Notes: generated by a model not told the origin, from the sequence alone. Shown: positions 36,587-46,959, counted from the first letter of the stretch. The stretch is DNA of 64,000 nt from an uncultured SAR116 cluster alpha proteobacterium (GCA_902622515.1 CACNQE010000009.1:5001-69000); one strand, 5' to 3'. Translations and numbers: made by a program.

Positions 36587-37564
36587 TTAAACGTCCGTCT
36601 TATGATAAATTGATATTAGTTCTGCTAAAATTGATAAAGCTATTTCAGACGCCGCCCTCCCCCCGAGCTGTATACCGGCTGGTCCGTGAAGTCTAGAGAG
36701 AGAATGCTCCGTAACACCAACTTTTTTTAATCGGTCTAATCTTGATCTATGTGTTTTAGTGCTCCCTAAACAACCTATGTAATAGGCATTTGTTTTTAAA
36801 GAATACAGCAAAGCAGGGTCATCAATCTTTGGATCATGAGTAAGTGTTACGATCGCTGTTTGCTCGTCAACATGTAATTCAGGCAAAATATCCTGCGGCC
36901 AACCTAATCTTGTTGCAACATTGGGAAATCTCTTTTCACTCAAAAAAATAGACCTTGGGTCTATAACTGTAACATTTAAATCCATCGTAACTGAGAGATT
37001 ACTTAACACTTGGCTAATATGCCCAGCTCCGATTATGATGAGCTGGTTACAAGGCCTAATTCGCAATGTAAATTTTTGCTCTTTATGCTCGAAAGTGCTT
37101 TTATGAACAAAATTCATTGCTACAGAGGGTTTTTTGGTTTCAATATATAATTTTTGTAAGTCTGAAAGAGTAAATATAATGTCCAATGGCTGTCTTTTAT
37201 TTTCAGCTGCTGATGCTTTTTTCAAAACAGATAATGGCATTCCACTATCTTTAACAGGTAAAATTAAAACAGATATACTTCCACCACAAGACAATCCAAC
37301 ATCCCAAGCCGTTTCATCAGCAATACCAAAATTTTCTATACGAGCCTTGCCATCCTCCATAGCAACCTGACTTAAACGAATAACCTCACCTTCAACACAA
37401 CCGCCAGAGACCGAACCTTCGATGTGCAAATCATCTCTTACCAGCATCAGAGCACCTGGTTGTCTAGGAGCAGAGCCCCAAGTTGAGATTACAATAACTA
37501 AACATGCGGAATGATTGTTTTGTATCCAACTTGTTAGCAACGGTAAAAAAGAATTCTGTCTCAT
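36587..37564 (-). CDS. XdhC/CoxI family molybdenum-hydroxylase maturation protein
   Basis: A 325-residue protein with an N-terminal XdhC_CoxI domain (STWGSAPRQPGALMLV, then SVSGGCVEGEV near residue 52) and a C-terminal Rossmann domain (IIGAGHISQVL near 178; GPAGIQLGGRAASEIALSI at the end). Family members bind molybdenum cofactor and insert a sulfido ligand in xanthine dehydrogenase or CO dehydrogenase-like enzymes. No such target enzyme is encoded in this window, so its client lies elsewhere. Confidence 0.88.
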   Translation of the reverse strand: MRQNSFLPLLTSWIQNNHSACLVIVISTWGSAPRQPGALMLVRDDLHIEGSVSGGCVEGEVIRLSQVAMEDGKARIENFGIADETAWDVGLSCGGSISVLILPVKDSGMPLSVLKKASAAENKRQPLDIIFTLSDLQKLYIETKKPSVAMNFVHKSTFEHKEQKFTLRIRPCNQLIIIGAGHISQVLSNLSVTMDLNVTVIDPRSIFLSEKRFPNVATRLGWPQDILPELHVDEQTAIVTLTHDPKIDDPALLYSLKTNAYYIGCLGSTKTHRSRLDRLKKVGVTEHSLSRLHGPAGIQLGGRAASEIALSILAELISIYHKTDV

Positions 37565-37708
37565 TGATTTACATTTACATTCATAAAAATCATTGGTTAA
37601 GCAAAAATAGTTAATAATACAGAATAAAATAGTATTTAAGTGAAAACAATCCAGTAATCATTTTTCAGTAAAGTGAAGCCTGACATTTTTAAGAAATCAA
37701 GGAAACGC

Positions 37709-38917
37709 TCATCGTAAGTTTGATAAGCGAACAAACATCAAAATAATTATAGTTATCGTTATAGTAAAGCCACCAAGAATAAGAAACGTAAAAGAAATGC
37801 CCAGAATTTCAGATATTGCCCCTAGCAATAATGCCCCAATTGCTGCGCCACCCATTGCAATCATAGTCCATAAACTCATCACCCTACCTCTAAATTCATC
37901 GGTAAGTTGAAGTTGGGCTGCAGATTGCATAGTAGTTGCAAAAAACGTTGTTGCAAATCCAAGTAATGCAACAAGGCACGCAGTAATCAAAATATCACGC
38001 GACAATCCTATGAGGATAATAGAAGTAGGCACAATTATTGAGGACAATACACCAAAAGTGCCTACCACACCCACTTGCTGTGGTTTTCCAGCAGCCTTCG
38101 CAAAAGATGCTAATATTGCACCAGCACCAGCACACGCAGTTAAAAACCCTAATTCATTTGGACCAGTTTTAAATAGCCCTTGAGCAATAATAGGCAGCGT
38201 TTCTAACAAACCGCGACCTATTATTGTTACACATATTGTTAAACTAAAAATATATAATATAAACGGATCTTTTCTGGTGTACGAAAACCCTTCAATAAGT
38301 GCCTTAAAGAAGTTTTGTTTGTTGCTTTCAATAAAGTCCCTAGGTCTAATAGCAATCTTGCGAACCAAAAAAATCATCGGTAAAAAACCAATACTCGTTA
38401 CCCACAATGTCTCTGTTGGCCCAACTAAAGCCAGCAAAACGCCCCCTATAGCTGGCCCGACTAGTCTAGATATATTAAAGTTAAGGGCTGTTATTGCAAT
38501 GATTGAGGAAAGCTGTTCTTTGCTTCCTAGTCGTGCAGCAAACGCCATTCTAAACGGATGATTGGCGGATGCGGTAATACCAATGGCTGTTGCAAATAGC
38601 ACCACCGTAAATTCATTTATACCAATTAGATAGGCCGACAAAATAAAAGTAACTGAAATTACTAGCATCACAATATAATTAGCAAAAACAGCATTTCTGA
38701 TCTCAATACGGTCTGCTAAAACACCAAAAAAAGGGCCCGTTATCATTGTTGGCGCAAAGCTTAAAAAAGCTGTAAAGCCCACAAATGCGGGTGAACTAGA
38801 TACATCCCATGCCAGCCAGGCTACTACCAGTCTTTGCACCCACATGCCATGCAGTGCTATGGAAACACATGCTAAATAATGCCGGAATGGCTTTGATTGA
38901 AATGCCGATAAATTCAT
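37709..38917 (-). CDS. Major facilitator superfamily exporter (MFS_3/EntS-like)
   Basis: A 402-residue membrane protein with about twelve helices. Loop motif GVLADRIEIRNAV near residue 62 matches the MFS loop 2-3 signature, and GGVLLALVG near 159 and the SAAQLQLTDEFRGRVMSL block near 333 are typical of EntS-like exporters. It is divergent from a glycosyltransferase gene. The cargo is unknown; drug or siderophore-like export is only a family-level guess. Confidence 0.82.
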   Translation of the reverse strand: MNLSAFQSKPFRHYLACVSIALHGMWVQRLVVAWLAWDVSSSPAFVGFTAFLSFAPTMITGPFFGVLADRIEIRNAVFANYIVMLVISVTFILSAYLIGINEFTVVLFATAIGITASANHPFRMAFAARLGSKEQLSSIIAITALNFNISRLVGPAIGGVLLALVGPTETLWVTSIGFLPMIFLVRKIAIRPRDFIESNKQNFFKALIEGFSYTRKDPFILYIFSLTICVTIIGRGLLETLPIIAQGLFKTGPNELGFLTACAGAGAILASFAKAAGKPQQVGVVGTFGVLSSIIVPTSIILIGLSRDILITACLVALLGFATTFFATTMQSAAQLQLTDEFRGRVMSLWTMIAMGGAAIGALLLGAISEILGISFTFLILGGFTITITIIILMFVRLSNLR

Positions 38918-38975
38918 TCAAGTCCTCAATTAAAAGCGATTTTAGGTTGCTAAGCACCTTCCTGTAGAAGTCAAA

Positions 38976-38991
38976 TTAAACTAAAGTTTAA
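38976..38991. promoter_or_regulatory. Palindrome in the MFS/glycosyltransferase divergent gap
   Basis: TTAAACT and AGTTTAA face each other around AA, midway between the two divergent genes. It may be an operator serving both promoters, but it is AT-only apart from two pairs. Confidence 0.28.
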
Positions 38992-39105
38992 AAAGAGATA
39001 AAAAACGACTAAAAAATAAAAAAAGGTATCACGCTTGCTATTAAACTAGCCAAGGATTATCCCTAATGAAAGGCTCGCTTTTAAATTAAAAATTTGGAGT
39101 AATTT

Positions 39106-40218
39106 TTGCTTAAAGAACCTTATATAGATATTTTGCTCCCCTTCAAAGAGCTTTTTACTCCCTGTAATGCCGGGGCAGTTTCAACAGTGGTTAGTGATTT
39201 CGCTTACCATACAACCCTAGAATATGAAATGTATATTTATGGCAGAAATGTGCCTTCTAATACGTTTTCAAATCTATCATATATTCCTCTAAAACCAAAT
39301 TTTCCTTTACTTTTTGGTAATAATATTGGATTAGCCCATAGCTACATTGCGCATCTAAAAAGAAGAGATTATTTGCCCTCCTTAATTGAAGTTCATGGCA
39401 GATGCAAAGTTGCTAGAACTATTGCCAAGAAATGCAAAAAACTTAAGGTTGCTTTATTTTTGCATAATGACCCTCGTGAAATGATAGGTGGCAGAACCTT
39501 GTCAGAACGACTTTGGCTTGCAAAAAACCTATCTGGTATTTTTGCAAATTCTGCGTATATAAAAGACTGTTTTCTTGATGGATTCAATGCTCAGCAAATA
39601 TCACAAACACCGATATTTTTAACTCCGATTGGAGCGCAGAGAAATTTAACTAAAAAACCACTTAAAAAGAAAACCATAATAATCGCATCACGCATTGTAC
39701 CCGAAAAAGGTATTTTGGAAGCTGCAATTGCACTAAAGAAAACATTACCAGATTTTCCTGAGTGGAAAGCGAAAATTATAGGTGCGAAACAATTTAAAAA
39801 TGGCAAACTTTCTGATTATGAAAAAGCCGTAAGATCAGCTGTTGCGCCATTAAAAAAACAAGTTGAAATAACTGGGTTTTTGCCACTGCCCCAGGTAAAT
39901 AAAGAACTAGCGAAAGCCTCAATAGCCCTTGTGCCCTCAGTCTGGCAAGAGCCAGCCTCAAGAGCTGTGCTTGAGGCACTTTCTAACGGATGTGCTCTTA
40001 TAACTACCAGGATGGGTGGCATTCCAGAACGTGCGGAAGGCAGAGCATTGCTAGTAGATAAACCAGATAGTGTAAATTTTGCTCGCGCCATCAAAAGTTT
40101 ACTCTCAAAACCAAATAAACTTAAAAAATTACACGACATTGCATGGAATGATTATCCATTCGATTGTGCAAGCATGACACTAGAAATTGATGCTGCAAGA
40201 AAAAAAATTTCCTCCTAA
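39106..40218 (+). CDS. GT4-type glycosyltransferase, TTG start
   Basis: A 370-residue GT-B glycosyltransferase. The donor-binding half shows ASRIVPEKGILEA near residue 193 and the EX7E motif in WQEPASRAVLEAL near 283, as in GT4 retaining enzymes that use nucleotide sugars. The start is TTG, supported by GGAG six bases upstream and the lack of an in-frame ATG. A terminator follows the stop. It probably builds a surface polysaccharide or glycolipid, but no other polysaccharide genes are adjacent. Confidence 0.84.
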   Translation: MLKEPYIDILLPFKELFTPCNAGAVSTVVSDFAYHTTLEYEMYIYGRNVPSNTFSNLSYIPLKPNFPLLFGNNIGLAHSYIAHLKRRDYLPSLIEVHGRCKVARTIAKKCKKLKVALFLHNDPREMIGGRTLSERLWLAKNLSGIFANSAYIKDCFLDGFNAQQISQTPIFLTPIGAQRNLTKKPLKKKTIIIASRIVPEKGILEAAIALKKTLPDFPEWKAKIIGAKQFKNGKLSDYEKAVRSAVAPLKKQVEITGFLPLPQVNKELAKASIALVPSVWQEPASRAVLEALSNGCALITTRMGGIPERAEGRALLVDKPDSVNFARAIKSLLSKPNKLKKLHDIAWNDYPFDCASMTLEIDAARKKISS

Positions 40219-40236
40219 AAACCATTTTAGGATTTT
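40213..40236 (+). terminator. Rho-independent terminator of the glycosyltransferase gene
   Basis: TCCTAAAA and TTTTAGGA form an eight-pair stem around ACCA, overlapping the stop codon and followed by TTTTATT. It can work in both directions and also lies just after the fbpB-like stop on the other strand. Confidence 0.75.
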
Positions 40237-40237
40237 A

Positions 40238-41920
40238 TTACTTTCTAGCTATTTTTGACAATGCTTTATTTGCTATTATTACAGGTATTAAACCGGATAG
40301 AACGATGCATAGTGCTGGATAGGCAGCCTGTTCTAACATCTCGTCCTTTGCAAGCTGATATGTGATGGTTGAAAAAGTATCAAAATTTAACGGACGTAAT
40401 AATAATGTTAGCGGCAATTCTTTCATGATGTCTACGAATAGTAAAAGCCCCCCAGCTAGGATAGAGGGCCAAAGATTTGGTATTATAATAGACCAAACTG
40501 ATCCAAAAAAACGCCTTCCTAATAGCTGACTTGCAGACATCAACTCTCTAGGAATTTGCTCAAGCCCAGCTGTAACTGACCCGAAGCCAACAGCATTAAA
40601 TCTTGTAAGATAGGCTATAATCAAAACAAATATAGTGCCACTTACTATCACCTCATTGGAGTATGGGATAATGCCTGACATAAATAATTGGGCCGTTGAT
40701 TCTATCTGAGCTAAAAAATGCAGAATACCAATTGCTAATATTGTTCCTGGAAAAGCATAACCTGTTGCAGAAAGGCCAACAAAAAATCGGGTGGATTTAT
40801 TTAATCTATAAAAACTAACAATTGATAGAAATGAAGATATGATAATTATAATTATGGCGCTGACGAGTGAAATTAAAATCGTATTATAAAAAGTCTCATA
40901 TAAGTATTGAATAGAATTTATCTCATTTGATTTTATAACAAAAGATATCAAAATCATGACTGGTAAAATAAATCCTATTAGTACTGGTAAACCACAAATT
41001 AAAAAGCAGACTAATTGTAGCTTAGGCTCCAGTTTTATTCTTGGCATACCTTTATTTCCTTGAGATTTATTGGAAAAAAGACGGTTTGAGCGCGCATAAC
41101 GCTCAACAGCCAGTAATACCAAAATAAGAGAAAATGCGAAAATAGAAATCTGGGCAGCTGCAACTATATTATTCATGCCAAGCCATACGTTAAAAATACC
41201 AAGCGTAAGTGTCTCAATTCCAAAATAATCAACTGTGCCAAAATCGGATACAACTTCCATTATCACAAGTGACAAACTTGCAATTATTGCAGGCCTAGCT
41301 ATGGGAATAGCAACGCCAGTAAATAAAGATTTTCCAGAAAGCTCAGCGGCTTCAAATAATGTTCGAGAAATTCTCTGAAATGTTGTTCTTACAAAAATAT
41401 AAATGTATGGGTATAAAACGGATGCCATCATTAAAATAGCACCGAAGTGTGTTCTAACGTCAGGAAACCAATAATCATCTGGTTCATTCCAGCCAAAAAG
41501 AAAACGCAAGTTTGTTTGAACTGGTCCTGCATATTCTAAAAAATCAGTATAAGTATATGCGATCAAATAAGCGGGGATAGCTGCTGGAAGAACTAACATC
41601 CAGCTAAGGGTTTTTCTTCCCCAAAAATTATACCTCGAAATTATCCAACCTGAAGAAACTCCAAAAATCGTTGCTAATATACCAACACCAAATATTAGAA
41701 TTATTGTGTTAAAAAAATACCTCGGAAGTACAGTTTCAATAAGGTGTGATAATAAATCCTTATTATCGCCTAGTGATACAAAAATAATATTGAATATTGG
41801 CGCTAGAATAAACAAGACAACTATCAAAGCGGGTACCTGAAAAATTAGGGCTGCTAAAATTTTCTTTCTGTGTGATAAAATGTCAATGTTATACATCTGG
41901 TTGCCATATAGTTTAGTCAT
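40238..41920 (-). CDS. Iron(III)-type ABC transporter double permease (FbpB family)
   Basis: A 560-residue fused permease with two binding-protein-dependent transport domains and about twelve helices. EAA-like loops are FEAAELSGKSLFTGVAIP near residue 190 and REL-type SASQLLGRRFFGSVWSIIIP near 470. This matches FbpB/AfuB ferric iron permeases. The usual binding protein (FbpA) and ATPase (FbpC) genes are not next to it, so it is an orphan here. Thiamine or other substrates are possible for this fused class. Confidence 0.84.
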   Translation of the reverse strand: MTKLYGNQMYNIDILSHRKKILAALIFQVPALIVVLFILAPIFNIIFVSLGDNKDLLSHLIETVLPRYFFNTIILIFGVGILATIFGVSSGWIISRYNFWGRKTLSWMLVLPAAIPAYLIAYTYTDFLEYAGPVQTNLRFLFGWNEPDDYWFPDVRTHFGAILMMASVLYPYIYIFVRTTFQRISRTLFEAAELSGKSLFTGVAIPIARPAIIASLSLVIMEVVSDFGTVDYFGIETLTLGIFNVWLGMNNIVAAAQISIFAFSLILVLLAVERYARSNRLFSNKSQGNKGMPRIKLEPKLQLVCFLICGLPVLIGFILPVMILISFVIKSNEINSIQYLYETFYNTILISLVSAIIIIIISSFLSIVSFYRLNKSTRFFVGLSATGYAFPGTILAIGILHFLAQIESTAQLFMSGIIPYSNEVIVSGTIFVLIIAYLTRFNAVGFGSVTAGLEQIPRELMSASQLLGRRFFGSVWSIIIPNLWPSILAGGLLLFVDIMKELPLTLLLRPLNFDTFSTITYQLAKDEMLEQAAYPALCIVLSGLIPVIIANKALSKIARK

Positions 41921-42320
41921 ATCTATTTACTTTTAAAAATACTTACAAAAGTTGGAGAAATAAAAAACACCATTGCGAACCAATTGTTAAAATTATATCT
42001 TCTTTATACTGTTACTTCTGAATGCAATCACAAAGCAGAACAAGTTATATTTGTTTCCGGATATATAATTCTCGCGATTTAAAGCAAAACACTTTTAGTA
42101 CACTCACTTGAATGGGAAATTATCCATGCCATAGCTAAAAATGATTTTCAATATTAATTGTTAAAGGTTTTTTTTATTTAGTTCTACTGCTGCAAAACAC
42201 TAAAACAAAAATTGTTTCTTGATTAAGTCAAAAACTAGAATATTGAGCGACCTAAATAAAAGACCAACAAATCGTCATAATTTTTTAATAATTTCTTCTT
42301 TAATTTAAAACAGGATTTTT
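41921..42320. other. 400 bp divergent intergenic region between fbpB-like and ppk1
   Basis: An AT-rich gap between divergent genes that must hold both promoters. I looked for Pho boxes, Fur boxes, long hairpins and small genes and found none I can support. The longest-looking small frame is seven codons. Confidence 0.5.
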
Positions 42321-44429
42321 ATGAGTAATATACCGCCAACAAATCCACTTCTTGAACCCGGTGACGAAAAGGAATCTTTCTTTAACCGTGAACTCAGCTG
42401 GCTGGCATTTAATGAGAGAGTCTTGGCCAATTCCTTTGACAGCAGTATACCGTTAGCGGAACGAATGCGCTTCGTAACAATCGCTGCAAATAATCTAGAT
42501 GAATTTTTTATGGTGCGTCTTGCTGGACTGTATCAGCTCAGGATACGAGGATTTACAGCACTTCCTGAACAGGACACATCTATTGATTATCTAATTTCCA
42601 AAATCACAGAGCGGGCAAAACAACTGGAAGATAGACAACTTAAACAACTTAATTCAATTTTAGATGATTGTTCTAATGAGGGGATATTCTTAACTCAAGA
42701 AGAAGATTTATCTTCTCAAGATATTAAATGGCTTAAAAACTGGTATGAGATAAATATACTTCCGCTTTTGGCTCCTACAACTCTTGACCCGTCTCACCCA
42801 TTTCCTTTTATTCAGAACGGGGGAAAAGGAGTGTTTTTTGAATTATATTCTGCAACTAGTGATACTATAAACTCAGTTATTTTAATTCCAGAGAACGTTC
42901 AGCGTTTTATTAAACTACCGGATAACGGTATTCGAGTTCTTTGTATCGAAACAGTAATAAAAATGTTCATTAATATCATTTATCCAAAACATAAGATAAA
43001 AAGTTATGGAATGTTTAGACTGCTCCGTGACTCAGAAATTGAAATAGATGACGAAGCAGACGACCTAATTCTCCAATTTGAAACCGCTTTGCGCGCGCGA
43101 AGACGCGGAAATGCGGTTAACTTAACAATTTCGGATAGTTTATCAAAGGAAGTTATAGTATTTTTTAGCAGCCAATTGCACTTGAAAAGCACTCAGATAA
43201 CTATCTCATCAGGTTATATAGGTATTGCCGATTTTTCTGCTTTTCTTAATTTTCTTAAACAATCTATGTTTTTTACCCCATATCGAGCGCGTTTTCCCCA
43301 ACGGATTGTGGATTTTAAAGGAGACTACTTTGCTGCTATAAGAAATAAAGATATCATCATTCACCATCCATATGAAAGTTTTGATGTTGTTTTACGATTT
43401 TTGGAGCAGGCGGCAGCAGACCCAAAAGTGCTTACAATTCGCCAAACTTTATACAGAACATCTATTGACTCACCTATTGTAAAAGCGCTAGTTAATGCCG
43501 CTGAAAACGGGAAAACTGTATCAGCTCTAATAGAAATTAAAGCAAGATTTGATGAGGAAAATAACATTCAACTCGCTAGAGTTTTAGAGAGAGCTGGAGT
43601 ACAGATTGCCTATGGTTTAGTAAATAAGAAAATCCATGCAAAATTGTCACTAATAACACGGCGAGAAGCTGGACAATTAATGTCTTATGCACATTATGGA
43701 ACTGGTAATTATCATCCTGTTACCGCAAAAAGCTATACTGATTTATCTTATTTTACTGCTAATCCAGAAATTTGCCGGGATGCGTGGCGTATTTTTAATT
43801 ATCTTACAAGCCACATAGAACCAGAAAAATTTGAAAAAGTTATTCTATCGCCCTTCTCCTCTGCTAAATGGTTTCTTGAACATATTGAGTCCGAAATTAA
43901 AGCAGCAAAAGAGGGGCGTCCATCTGGAATATGGATGAAAACAAATGCGATTGTAGATAAAAATATAATTGATAAATTATATGAAGCCTCTCAAGCTGGT
44001 GTAAAAATTCAGCTTATTGTGCGCGGCATTTGTTGCCTTAGGCCAAAGGTAAAGGGGCTATCTGATAATATTACTGTCAAATCAATAATTGGAAGGTTTT
44101 TAGAACATTCTAGGATCTATGTTTTTGCAAATGGGGGTAAATTTTTATCTGATAAAAATATCGTTATTATGGCATCTGGTGATTTAATGCCACGTAATCT
44201 ATACCAACGTGTAGAGACTTTTATACCACTTGAGAATGAGACTGTTCGTGCACAAGTTTTAGAACAGGTAATATTAGCCTTACTAAAAGATACGAGCAAT
44301 TGTTGGGAACTTCAGTCCAACGGGACATATATAAAACACGAGTATTCTGAGACTAACTTTTCTTCACATATTTATTTCATGAATAACCCAAGTTTGTCTG
44401 GACTAGGTAGTCTAGCAGTACCAAATTAA
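42321..44429 (+). CDS. ppk1: Polyphosphate kinase 1
   Basis: This 702-residue enzyme polymerises the gamma-phosphate of ATP into polyphosphate at the inner membrane. The N-terminal ELSWLAFNERVL block opens the protein, and the two catalytic histidines are H439 in NKKIHAKLSL and H596 in FLEHSRIYVF. IEIKARFDEENNIQ and MSYAHYGTGNYH surround the active site. Length is normal. AGGA lies six bases upstream of the ATG. ppx follows after 17 bp, so synthesis and breakdown are co-expressed. Confidence 0.96.
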   Translation: MSNIPPTNPLLEPGDEKESFFNRELSWLAFNERVLANSFDSSIPLAERMRFVTIAANNLDEFFMVRLAGLYQLRIRGFTALPEQDTSIDYLISKITERAKQLEDRQLKQLNSILDDCSNEGIFLTQEEDLSSQDIKWLKNWYEINILPLLAPTTLDPSHPFPFIQNGGKGVFFELYSATSDTINSVILIPENVQRFIKLPDNGIRVLCIETVIKMFINIIYPKHKIKSYGMFRLLRDSEIEIDDEADDLILQFETALRARRRGNAVNLTISDSLSKEVIVFFSSQLHLKSTQITISSGYIGIADFSAFLNFLKQSMFFTPYRARFPQRIVDFKGDYFAAIRNKDIIIHHPYESFDVVLRFLEQAAADPKVLTIRQTLYRTSIDSPIVKALVNAAENGKTVSALIEIKARFDEENNIQLARVLERAGVQIAYGLVNKKIHAKLSLITRREAGQLMSYAHYGTGNYHPVTAKSYTDLSYFTANPEICRDAWRIFNYLTSHIEPEKFEKVILSPFSSAKWFLEHIESEIKAAKEGRPSGIWMKTNAIVDKNIIDKLYEASQAGVKIQLIVRGICCLRPKVKGLSDNITVKSIIGRFLEHSRIYVFANGGKFLSDKNIVIMASGDLMPRNLYQRVETFIPLENETVRAQVLEQVILALLKDTSNCWELQSNGTYIKHEYSETNFSSHIYFMNNPSLSGLGSLAVPN

Positions 44430-44446
44430 AGAACTGAAATTTTTAA

Positions 44447-45943
44447 ATGGTTAAACTAACTCAAAAATATAATAGCCCGTCAAATCATATTGCTGTAATT
44501 GATATCGGTTCAAACTCTATACGGTTAGTAATTTTTAAAACTATGGGACGCTTTCCGTTCCCCTTATTCAACGAACGTGTAACTTGCCGCTTAGGAGAAG
44601 GCCTGGAACCAGATAATAATCTCCAACCAGAAAAAATTAAAATTGCATTAGAAACATTAGGCAGATTTTCTTCTATTCTGCAGTCTATTCCCAATTTGTC
44701 AGTTAGAATTGTTGCAACTGCTGCAACAAGGCGAGCCAAAAATGCAAATGATTTTCTCGTTCCTGCACAGGAAATACTTAATCATAAAATTAAAGTATTG
44801 AAAAAAGAACAAGAGGCACGGCTAGTGTCAATTGGACTTTTATCTAACTTTGCCATAAATGATGGACTTATTGTTGATCTAGGTGGAGGTAGCCTCGAAT
44901 TGGTGCAAGTAAAAAACGGAAAGCCTCTTTATTTCAAAAGCCTAAACGTTGGACATTTAAGTATAAAACCGCAACATGCAATATATGATATGATAAAAAA
45001 AGTTGAATGGCTCTCTAACATGAAGGGGTTAAATTTATATGGAGTAGGTGGTAGTTTTAGAGCTTTAGGTGCTGCATATATTCATAAAACTAAATATCCT
45101 CTCGGCATGTTGCATGCACTCACAATGTCAAAAATCGCAGCAAATTCTATATTAAATCAAATATTAGATGAGGAAACTGACCTAGAGGGAATTCCTGAGG
45201 GACGTCGTTTTTCAATGCCCAAAGCATCAGAAATTATAGCCTGTTTATTATCTATTTCTAATGTGGACAAATTAGTTATAAGTGGAACAAGTATTCGTGA
45301 CGGATTAATTGCAAAAGAAATTTCAAACCATCCAAAATCAGCCCATTATAAAGAGAAAGACCCCTTACATATTGCATGCGCAGAAATTGCAGCACATAGG
45401 TTACGTTTTTCTTCTATAAACGAAAATTTATTTAATTTTATTAAACCTTGCATAAAAATAGGTTTGAAAAATATGAATAATCTCAATACTGGACGTTTGG
45501 TAAAAGCATCATGTTTGTTGTCTGAAATTTGTTGGGATGAAGAACCATCTATGCGTGCTAATATTGCGTTTGAAAAAATAAATGCACTACCAATTTACAG
45601 TCTAACACACCCTGAACGTTTGTGGATTTCTCTTACCCTATTTCATCGATATAATGGTATAAAGCTCATTCAAAAACAACCAAGGTCATCTGAATTTATT
45701 TTAACTAATGAGCAACAGCAATATGCGCTTTTTATTGGCCTTGGAATAAGACTCGGATTAAATTTTAGCGCTGGAGTAAATACAAACCTAAATTTAATTA
45801 GATTGAATATTAGGAAAAAAACTCTTGTATGTGAGATAGCAAAATCTGCATCAAATCTTTTTACAACCCAAAATCAAAAACGTTTAGAAAGCTTTGCTAA
45901 TACCCTATCTCTTGGTACCAAAATTACTTATGCAGAAAAATAA
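44447..45943 (+). CDS. ppx: Exopolyphosphatase/guanosine pentaphosphate phosphohydrolase
   Basis: A 498-residue member of the actin-fold Ppx/GppA family that releases phosphate from polyphosphate ends. AVIDIGSNSIRLVIF at residues 17-31 and IVDLGGGSLEL near 144 form the phosphate-binding loops, and GTSIRDGLI near 283 closes the catalytic domain. A C-terminal HD-like helical domain follows. It sits directly behind ppk1. Confidence 0.92.
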   Translation: MVKLTQKYNSPSNHIAVIDIGSNSIRLVIFKTMGRFPFPLFNERVTCRLGEGLEPDNNLQPEKIKIALETLGRFSSILQSIPNLSVRIVATAATRRAKNANDFLVPAQEILNHKIKVLKKEQEARLVSIGLLSNFAINDGLIVDLGGGSLELVQVKNGKPLYFKSLNVGHLSIKPQHAIYDMIKKVEWLSNMKGLNLYGVGGSFRALGAAYIHKTKYPLGMLHALTMSKIAANSILNQILDEETDLEGIPEGRRFSMPKASEIIACLLSISNVDKLVISGTSIRDGLIAKEISNHPKSAHYKEKDPLHIACAEIAAHRLRFSSINENLFNFIKPCIKIGLKNMNNLNTGRLVKASCLLSEICWDEEPSMRANIAFEKINALPIYSLTHPERLWISLTLFHRYNGIKLIQKQPRSSEFILTNEQQQYALFIGLGIRLGLNFSAGVNTNLNLIRLNIRKKTLVCEIAKSASNLFTTQNQKRLESFANTLSLGTKITYAEK

Positions 45944-45960
45944 AAGTTAACTAAAAAAAC

Positions 45961-46959
45961 TTACTGTTTGATTTGAACTTGCTGTTCAAGAAACAAGCGT
46001 GTTGCTTCTAACCATGAATATTTCAAAGCTTGGTCTCTAACAACATTACGAGGGATTTTTAAAGCTCCCTTTACAGCCTCGTTAAGATCCTCAGAAAGAT
46101 AACCAGCTTTAGAATCACCAATAACATCAATTGGACCAGGGGCTGGAAAGGCAGCAACTGGAACCCCACATGCCATTGCTTCCAATAATACAAGGCCGAA
46201 AGTATCTGTGCGGCTTGGAAAAACAAAAACATCTGCTTTATTATATATTTCAGGCAACTCGTTTTTACTTTTTTTTCCTAAAAAGTTTACATCAGGGTAT
46301 GCTGACTCTAACTTTGATAATAAAGGACCATCTCCAACAACAATTTTTCTTCCTTTTAATTTTAAAGACAAAAATGCCTCTATATTTTTCTCTACTGCGA
46401 TCCTTCCAACATATAAATATACTAAATCTTTATTAGATTTACGATTAGCAAAAGGTTTAAAAATATCTGTTTCAACCCCCCTAGGCCAATAAACTGGCGA
46501 TCCTATTTGGTGGTAGTTTAACTCCTCAATAATTGAATTAGTGGGCGCCAGCGTAGCGTTTGAATATTTATGAAACCATCGTAAAAAACGATAGCTGAAT
46601 GAAATAGGAAGCCCTATTCGAGCTTTTATGTAATCAGGAAATTTGGTATGAAAGGCTGTTGTAAATTTTAACTTATTTTTTATTGCATATTGTCTGGTTG
46701 CGATGCCAAGTGGCCCTTCTGTCGCAATATGAATTACATCAACTTTGTGATTTTGGAGGAATTTTTTAACACCTCTTTTAGGAAAAACAGATAAGCGAAT
46801 TTCTGGGTACGAAGGACAAGGAATTGTTCTGAACTTATCAGGTGTTAACATTATCACTTCATGGCCAAGCTCCTTAAGGCAAGCATTTGTGCATAAAATA
46901 GAATTAACTACACCATTGGTTTGTGGATACCAAGCATCTGAAACAATTAGAATTTTCAT
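45961..46959 (-). CDS. GT4 glycosyltransferase, MgtA/SqdX-like
   Basis: A 332-residue retaining glycosyltransferase. DAWYPQTNGVVNS near residue 8 and HTKFPDYI near 103 are typical of the MgtA/SqdX/alpha-mannosyltransferase group acting on lipid acceptors. The EX7E motif appears in TDTFGLVLLEAMACGVP near 252. A shorter C-terminus than usual is present. A lipid-glycosylation role, for example glycolipids that replace phospholipids under phosphate limitation, is inferred and would suit the ppk1-ppx neighbours. Confidence 0.84.
   Translation of the reverse strand: MKILIVSDAWYPQTNGVVNSILCTNACLKELGHEVIMLTPDKFRTIPCPSYPEIRLSVFPKRGVKKFLQNHKVDVIHIATEGPLGIATRQYAIKNKLKFTTAFHTKFPDYIKARIGLPISFSYRFLRWFHKYSNATLAPTNSIIEELNYHQIGSPVYWPRGVETDIFKPFANRKSNKDLVYLYVGRIAVEKNIEAFLSLKLKGRKIVVGDGPLLSKLESAYPDVNFLGKKSKNELPEIYNKADVFVFPSRTDTFGLVLLEAMACGVPVAAFPAPGPIDVIGDSKAGYLSEDLNEAVKGALKIPRNVVRDQALKYSWLEATRLFLEQQVQIKQ

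Noticed and set aside
41921-42320. Pho box upstream of ppk1
   Set aside because: I found no CTGTCAT-like direct repeats; the only partial match (CTGTTAC) is single.
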